From NCBI RefSeq assembly GCF_016918855.1, contig NZ_JADKYB010000028.1, forward strand, positions 62,001 to 126,000: a stretch of DNA of 64,000 nt, in the 5' to 3' direction. The notes under the pieces were generated by a model. That model was not told where the DNA came from, searched no databases, and saw nothing but the letters and a program-made list of their open reading frames with translations. This document shows, piece after piece, positions 61,901 through 64,000 of this stretch (the stretch's first letter is position 1; every line of letters starts with the position of its first letter). A program made the position numbers and the translations under genes. This DNA comes from Actinacidiphila acididurans (GTDB lineage: Bacteria; Actinomycetota; Actinomycetes; Streptomycetales; Streptomycetaceae).

Positions 61901-62964
61901 GGAATCCCCTGTGCGGGCGTACCAGCCGGGTCCGCCACGGAAGTGGCGTGGCCGGCAGCGGACGCTGGAGCCTGCGCGACACCAGCGGCAGGGATTCCGT
62001 GAGCGGGCGTAGCGGCCTGGTCCGCCACCGAGACGGCGTGGGCGGGAACCTGCGCGACACCGGCGGCCGGAATCCCGTGAGCAGGCGTACCGGCCGGCGC
62101 GGGAACGGCCTGCGCCGGAACCTGCGCCGCGGCGGCGTCCTGGGCGGGCGCGGGAGCCTGCTCGACAAATGCCTGCTCGGCGGGAGCCTGCTCGGCGGGA
62201 GCCTGATCGACCGGTGCCTGCTCCGCCGGGACCGCGCCCGGCGCCTGGGCTGCGTCCGCGCCGGACTCGGGCCGGAAGCCGCCCTGGGCCGGCACGACGC
62301 TGTCGGCGTGCGGGATCAGGGAGTGCTGGGAGGGCGTGTCGGAGTCGGGGGGCCAGGTAGCGCTGGCGGCCTGCTCGCCGGTCTGCTGGGCGGGGATGGC
62401 GGCCCGCTCGTCGCCGGACGGGCCGACGTGGTCCGGCGCCGGGGCGGGCGGGACGGCGGGGCCGCGGTCGGCCAGGGAGCGCACCGAGACGCCGCCGCTG
62501 GGGGTGTCGCCGGGCATGGGCGGGCCCATGTGCAGGGGGCGGCGCGGTGTGGGGCCGGCGGCCTGGGCCGGGACGCCGGGCGCGTGCACGGGGGTGTCCG
62601 GCGCGGGCGGCGGCGTGTCGGCCGCGTACGGGGCCGGCTCGGGCTCGGACACCTGGACCGTCGGCTGCGGCGGGACCGGCTGCGGGTCGCTCCAGGTGCC
62701 CTGCGGGCCGGGCATGAGCAGGACGTCGTCCTCGTCGTCGAGCCCGGCGCCGGGCGGGGCCGGGTGGTCGAGGTAGCCGTAGCCGGGGGCGTCGCCCGGG
62801 TAGCCCGCGGCGTAGCCCGCCGGGGCCTGGGTCTGCGGGTCGGTGCCCCACGCCGGCTGCTGCTGCGGTACGCCGTTTCCGGGAAGGTCGGTGTGCGGCG
62901 GGAGAACTTCTCCGACGCCGTTCTCCGGCAGCCCCTCCCCGGGGATCTGACCGGTGTCCGTCAT
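58981..62964 (-). CDS. cobT: Fused BluB-CobT protein with a 750-residue Ala/Pro-rich repeat N-terminus
   Basis: 1,327 aa from ATG 62964. Residues ~755-970 are a BluB (5,6-dimethylbenzimidazole synthase, nitroreductase-like) domain: HRVIRERRDVRNGFRPD, HTAPSVGHSQPWDFVVI and GLGVGWVSFFDERQMVTALG. Residues ~978-1327 are CobT (nicotinate-nucleotide:DMB phosphoribosyltransferase): AVAIFAGDHGVHAQGVTAWP, MGIANTTTSAALVAVFTGAD, GTGINDEMHARKVDVV and the end LRLGEGTGALLALPL. So it should make DMB and activate it for the lower cobalamin ligand. The first ~754 residues are Pro/Ala/Val/Gln-rich with no fold; residues ~290-505 hold nine repeats around GTPAHGIP. Such size is unusual for CobT (normally ~350 aa). 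Confidence 0.9.
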   Translation of the reverse strand: MTDTGQIPGEGLPENGVGEVLPPHTDLPGNGVPQQQPAWGTDPQTQAPAGYAAGYPGDAPGYGYLDHPAPPGAGLDDEDDVLLMPGPQGTWSDPQPVPPQPTVQVSEPEPAPYAADTPPPAPDTPVHAPGVPAQAAGPTPRRPLHMGPPMPGDTPSGGVSVRSLADRGPAVPPAPAPDHVGPSGDERAAIPAQQTGEQAASATWPPDSDTPSQHSLIPHADSVVPAQGGFRPESGADAAQAPGAVPAEQAPVDQAPAEQAPAEQAFVEQAPAPAQDAAAAQVPAQAVPAPAGTPAHGIPAAGVAQVPAHAVSVADQAATPAHGIPAAGVAQAPASAAGHATSVADPAGTPAQGIPAAGVAPAPEEAPAHAVSVAESAGTPAHGIPAAGVATAPEPAAADAASAVDPAGTPAHGTPVAPVAEQAAAPVAESAGTPAHAAPPVGPEAAPAADPAGTPAHGIPVAVPAEAAPSAGTAGTPAHGIPVTEGAPAAGAVDAAGTPVPGTPAEPVPAGGPHEAGPAVAEQAVPEAAAAPVPPATEAAEPVGPAAAGPAAEPVAAPAAPESVAPAAAPEGPQAAVQGLAAPGSGQHRAPTEDATATSPAAATEAPAEAVPAPGAPNAVAAPAPEPAQAAQADAPAQAPVPVPVPVSQDATPAAGTPVAAATAQETAPDAGPDDAATAVTPQQPAPVPPAQEAPAGAPASQEPPAAGDAPAAVPLAAAEPEQLQPADGRPAQDPAQGAPEGPDGPAESAAAAEPYDPAVRDAVHRVIRERRDVRNGFRPDPIPHDVLLRVLEAAHTAPSVGHSQPWDFVVIRSEKTREKMHELAMQQRDAYAKTLPKARARQFRELKIEAILDTPVNIVVTADPTRGGRHTLGRHTQPQMAPYSSALAVENLWLAARAEGLGVGWVSFFDERQMVTALGLPEHLEVVAYLCVGYVEEFPDEPELMQAGWSQRRPLSWVVHEEEYGNRALPGEEPHDLLDETLRGIRPLDAKALGEAWERQKRMTKPAGALGMLEIISAQLCGLSRVCPPPIPEPAAVAIFAGDHGVHAQGVTAWPQEVTGQMVANFLGGGAVCNAFANQVGAEVCVVDVGVASELPSTPGLLPRKVRPGTADFTAGPAMTREDALRAIEVGIETARDLVAAGNKALLTGEMGIANTTTSAALVAVFTGADPAEVTGRGTGINDEMHARKVDVVRRALDLHRPDPADPVGVLAAIGGLEHAAMVGLLLGGAALRTPVILDGVSAGAAALVARAIAPEVLAACIAGHRSAEPGHVAALTTLGLRPLVDLDLRLGEGTGALLALPLVQSAARVMHEVATFDAAGVTEKG
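61452..62100 (-). repeat. Degenerate GTPAHGIP repeats inside the BluB-CobT gene
   Basis: Nine units, each beginning with (A/G)TPAHGIP or a close variant and spaced 21-30 residues apart, with linkers such as AAGVAQVPAHAVSVADQA. The DNA shows the matching direct repeat gtgcgcgggcgt. The open frame is kept throughout, so the array is coding, not a CRISPR. Confidence 0.85.
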
Positions 62965-63329
62965 GCGTGCCCCTCGCCCATCGGTGTCGCTCCTTCCTGC
63001 CCGCTGTGCCCGCCTCCCCCAGCGGTGCCGGGGGACCCGGCGCAACCCCCGCGAACAAGAACGAGCGTGCGGGGCATGCGGCACGTCGGCCCGGGGCGCC
63101 GGGAGTGTTCCCGACGCCGTGTCAGCGCGCGACGACGGCACAACGATCCGTCAGCCTACCCCGCGCGCGAGCGCCGCAAGTGCCGCGGTCCGCACCTCGG
63201 GACGCATCTCACACCGGCCCCACGCGCAACGCCCCGACCGGCGCAAATGTGCCTCCCGACGGCCCGCCCGGGGGCCTTCCCGGGGGCCGGCGGGCGGCCG
63301 TTCGGGGCCTGCCGTACGGCAGTTGTGGA

Positions 63330-64000
63330 TCAGCGCCGGGTGCCGCTGAGCGCGAACACCACGGACCGTTCCCGTTCGGCCCAGTCGGCGTCCAGTTCGA
63401 CCGATTGGAGCAGTACGCGCTCCACGTCGTAGCCGCCCTCCTCCAGGGCCCGGGCGATCGCCTCGGCCTTGTCGCGGGTGGCCGCCGCGGTCACGATCCG
63501 CTCCGGGCGGCGGGCGGCGCAGGCGATCACCACCTCGGCCCCGCCGCCGCCGATCCGGACCACGTCGGGCTCGGGCAGGTCCTCCAGGGCCTGCGGGGCG
63601 GTGCCGTGCACCACGTGCAGCGGGACGGCGTGCCGGCGGCCGGTGGCGCGGATCCAGTCGCAGGCGTCGGCGTCCCGGTCCACCGCGATCACCGCCGCGC
63701 CGAACCGGGCGGCCTCGACGGCCAGGGCGCCGTCCGCGGCGCCGATGTCCCACACCAGATCGCCGGTGCGCGGGCCGAGCCGGGCCAGTTGGAAGGCGCG
63801 GAGCTGGGCGGGCACGTCGCCGCCGTACTCGGCCGCGGGCAGTGCCCAGCCGCGGACCGGGCCGGGGAAGCCGGGGTCACGGCCGGCGATCCAGCCGCCG
63901 CCGCGCTGGGCCGGCGGCAGCCCGGGCACGATCTCCGGGGCGGCCGGCGAAGTGCCGCCCACCACCAGCACCACGTTGGGGTCGCGCCATATGTGGTCGG
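63330..64000 (-). CDS. Precorrin-6Y C5,15-methyltransferase (CbiE/CbiT-type), 5' end cut by the window
   Basis: The frame is open to base 64000 (DHIWRDPNVVLVVGG...), so the start lies outside. The visible 223 residues carry the CbiE end (VVGGTSPAAPEIVPGLPPAQ) and a CbiT AdoMet methyltransferase domain: WDIGAADGALAVEAARFGA, VDRDADACDWIRATG and VRIGGGGAEVVIACAARRPE. The gene would be CobL in the aerobic numbering. It lies 365 bp upstream of cobT on the same strand; that gap has only GC-rich sequence and possible leader ORFs. Confidence 0.88.
   Translation of the reverse strand, partial: DHIWRDPNVVLVVGGTSPAAPEIVPGLPPAQRGGGWIAGRDPGFPGPVRGWALPAAEYGGDVPAQLRAFQLARLGPRTGDLVWDIGAADGALAVEAARFGAAVIAVDRDADACDWIRATGRRHAVPLHVVHGTAPQALEDLPEPDVVRIGGGGAEVVIACAARRPERIVTAAATRDKAEAIARALEEGGYDVERVLLQSVELDADWAERERSVVFALSGTRR

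Noticed and set aside
61452..62100. CRISPR-like direct repeats
   Set aside because: Repeats are in frame, degenerate and of variable spacing inside an open coding region.
62965..63329. Cobalamin riboswitch upstream of cobT
   Set aside because: A GGGAA-like stretch exists but no B12-box (GCCACTG) or conserved core could be found on the minus strand.
57583..63432. 1,949-codon open frame on the plus strand opposite cobT and cobA
   Set aside because: Shadow of high-GC minus-strand genes; the repeats and Arg/Gly runs have no protein-family character and the true domains are on the other strand.

Overview
The window is a stretch of actinobacterial chromosome, almost certainly from the Streptomycetaceae. 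The bases are very GC-rich with strong G/C at third codon positions. An SsgB gene is present; this cell-division activator is confined to sporulating actinomycetes. Gene order from rarA through hisS, relA, apt, secF/secD/yajC, ruvB/ruvA/ruvC, yebC, pdxT/pdxS, the phosphatidylinositol-mannoside genes, HIT and thrS is the order I know from Streptomyces coelicolor (around SCO1500-SCO1555) and, in outline, from Mycobacterium tuberculosis (around Rv2559c-Rv2614c). No phage, insertion sequence, CRISPR array or rRNA operon was seen.

Region 1 (1-20.4 kb) is a dense, mostly minus-strand housekeeping block: a partial DUF2470 gene, rarA, a vitamin K epoxide reductase-like protein, hisS with an upstream metallo-hydrolase, a membrane-anchored cyclophilin and a DUF349 protein on the plus strand, then relA, apt, secF-secD-yajC, ruvB-ruvA-ruvC, yebC, pdxT-pdxS and a LemA-like membrane protein. 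Stop/start overlaps (ATGA, GTGA, TGATG) show tight coupling in ruvCA, secDF and pdxST.

Region 2 (20.6-31.4 kb) is the phosphatidylinositol-mannoside block (pgsA - acyltransferase - mannosyltransferase, joined by two GTGA overlaps), a divergent EF-G paralogue, a large membrane protein, a HIT protein, a potassium channel and thrS.

Region 3 (31.6-43.9 kb) is more variable: an unknown protein beside a DUF4365 protein, a DnaQ-type exonuclease, an alpha/beta hydrolase, a small unknown protein followed by a 19-bp-stem terminator, and then a cassette (HAD phosphatase, zinc-ribbon/HTH/TPR regulator, resolvase-like small protein, GHKL ATPase, small HTH protein) lying at the 3' side of a tRNA-Val(CAC) gene. 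Two tRNA-Val(CAC) genes bracket an SRPBCC gene whose ATG is only 12 nt after one tRNA. ssgB, a CGNR zinc-finger gene and small membrane proteins follow.

Region 4 (44-50 kb) has a double-GNAT acetyltransferase, the folate genes pabB/pabC, five plus-strand tRNA genes (Gly-GCC, Cys-GCA, three Val-GAC), a His-rich zinc-ribbon protein, a phosphotransferase-fold protein and a 547-bp gap with a perfect 28-bp palindrome. Region 5 (50-64 kb) carries a Ser/Thr kinase, a pair of acyl-CoA dehydrogenases, a dienelactone-hydrolase-like protein, a TetR/quinone-reductase pair with a visible operator, a SpoU methyltransferase and cobalamin genes: cobA (siroheme/precorrin-2), a 1,327-aa protein that fuses a 750-residue Ala/Pro-rich repeat region to BluB and CobT domains, and a CbiE/CbiT-type gene cut by the window end.

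Start codons were chosen from ribosome-binding sites, overlaps and recalled family start positions. Domain calls come from motifs read by eye; no database search was possible.
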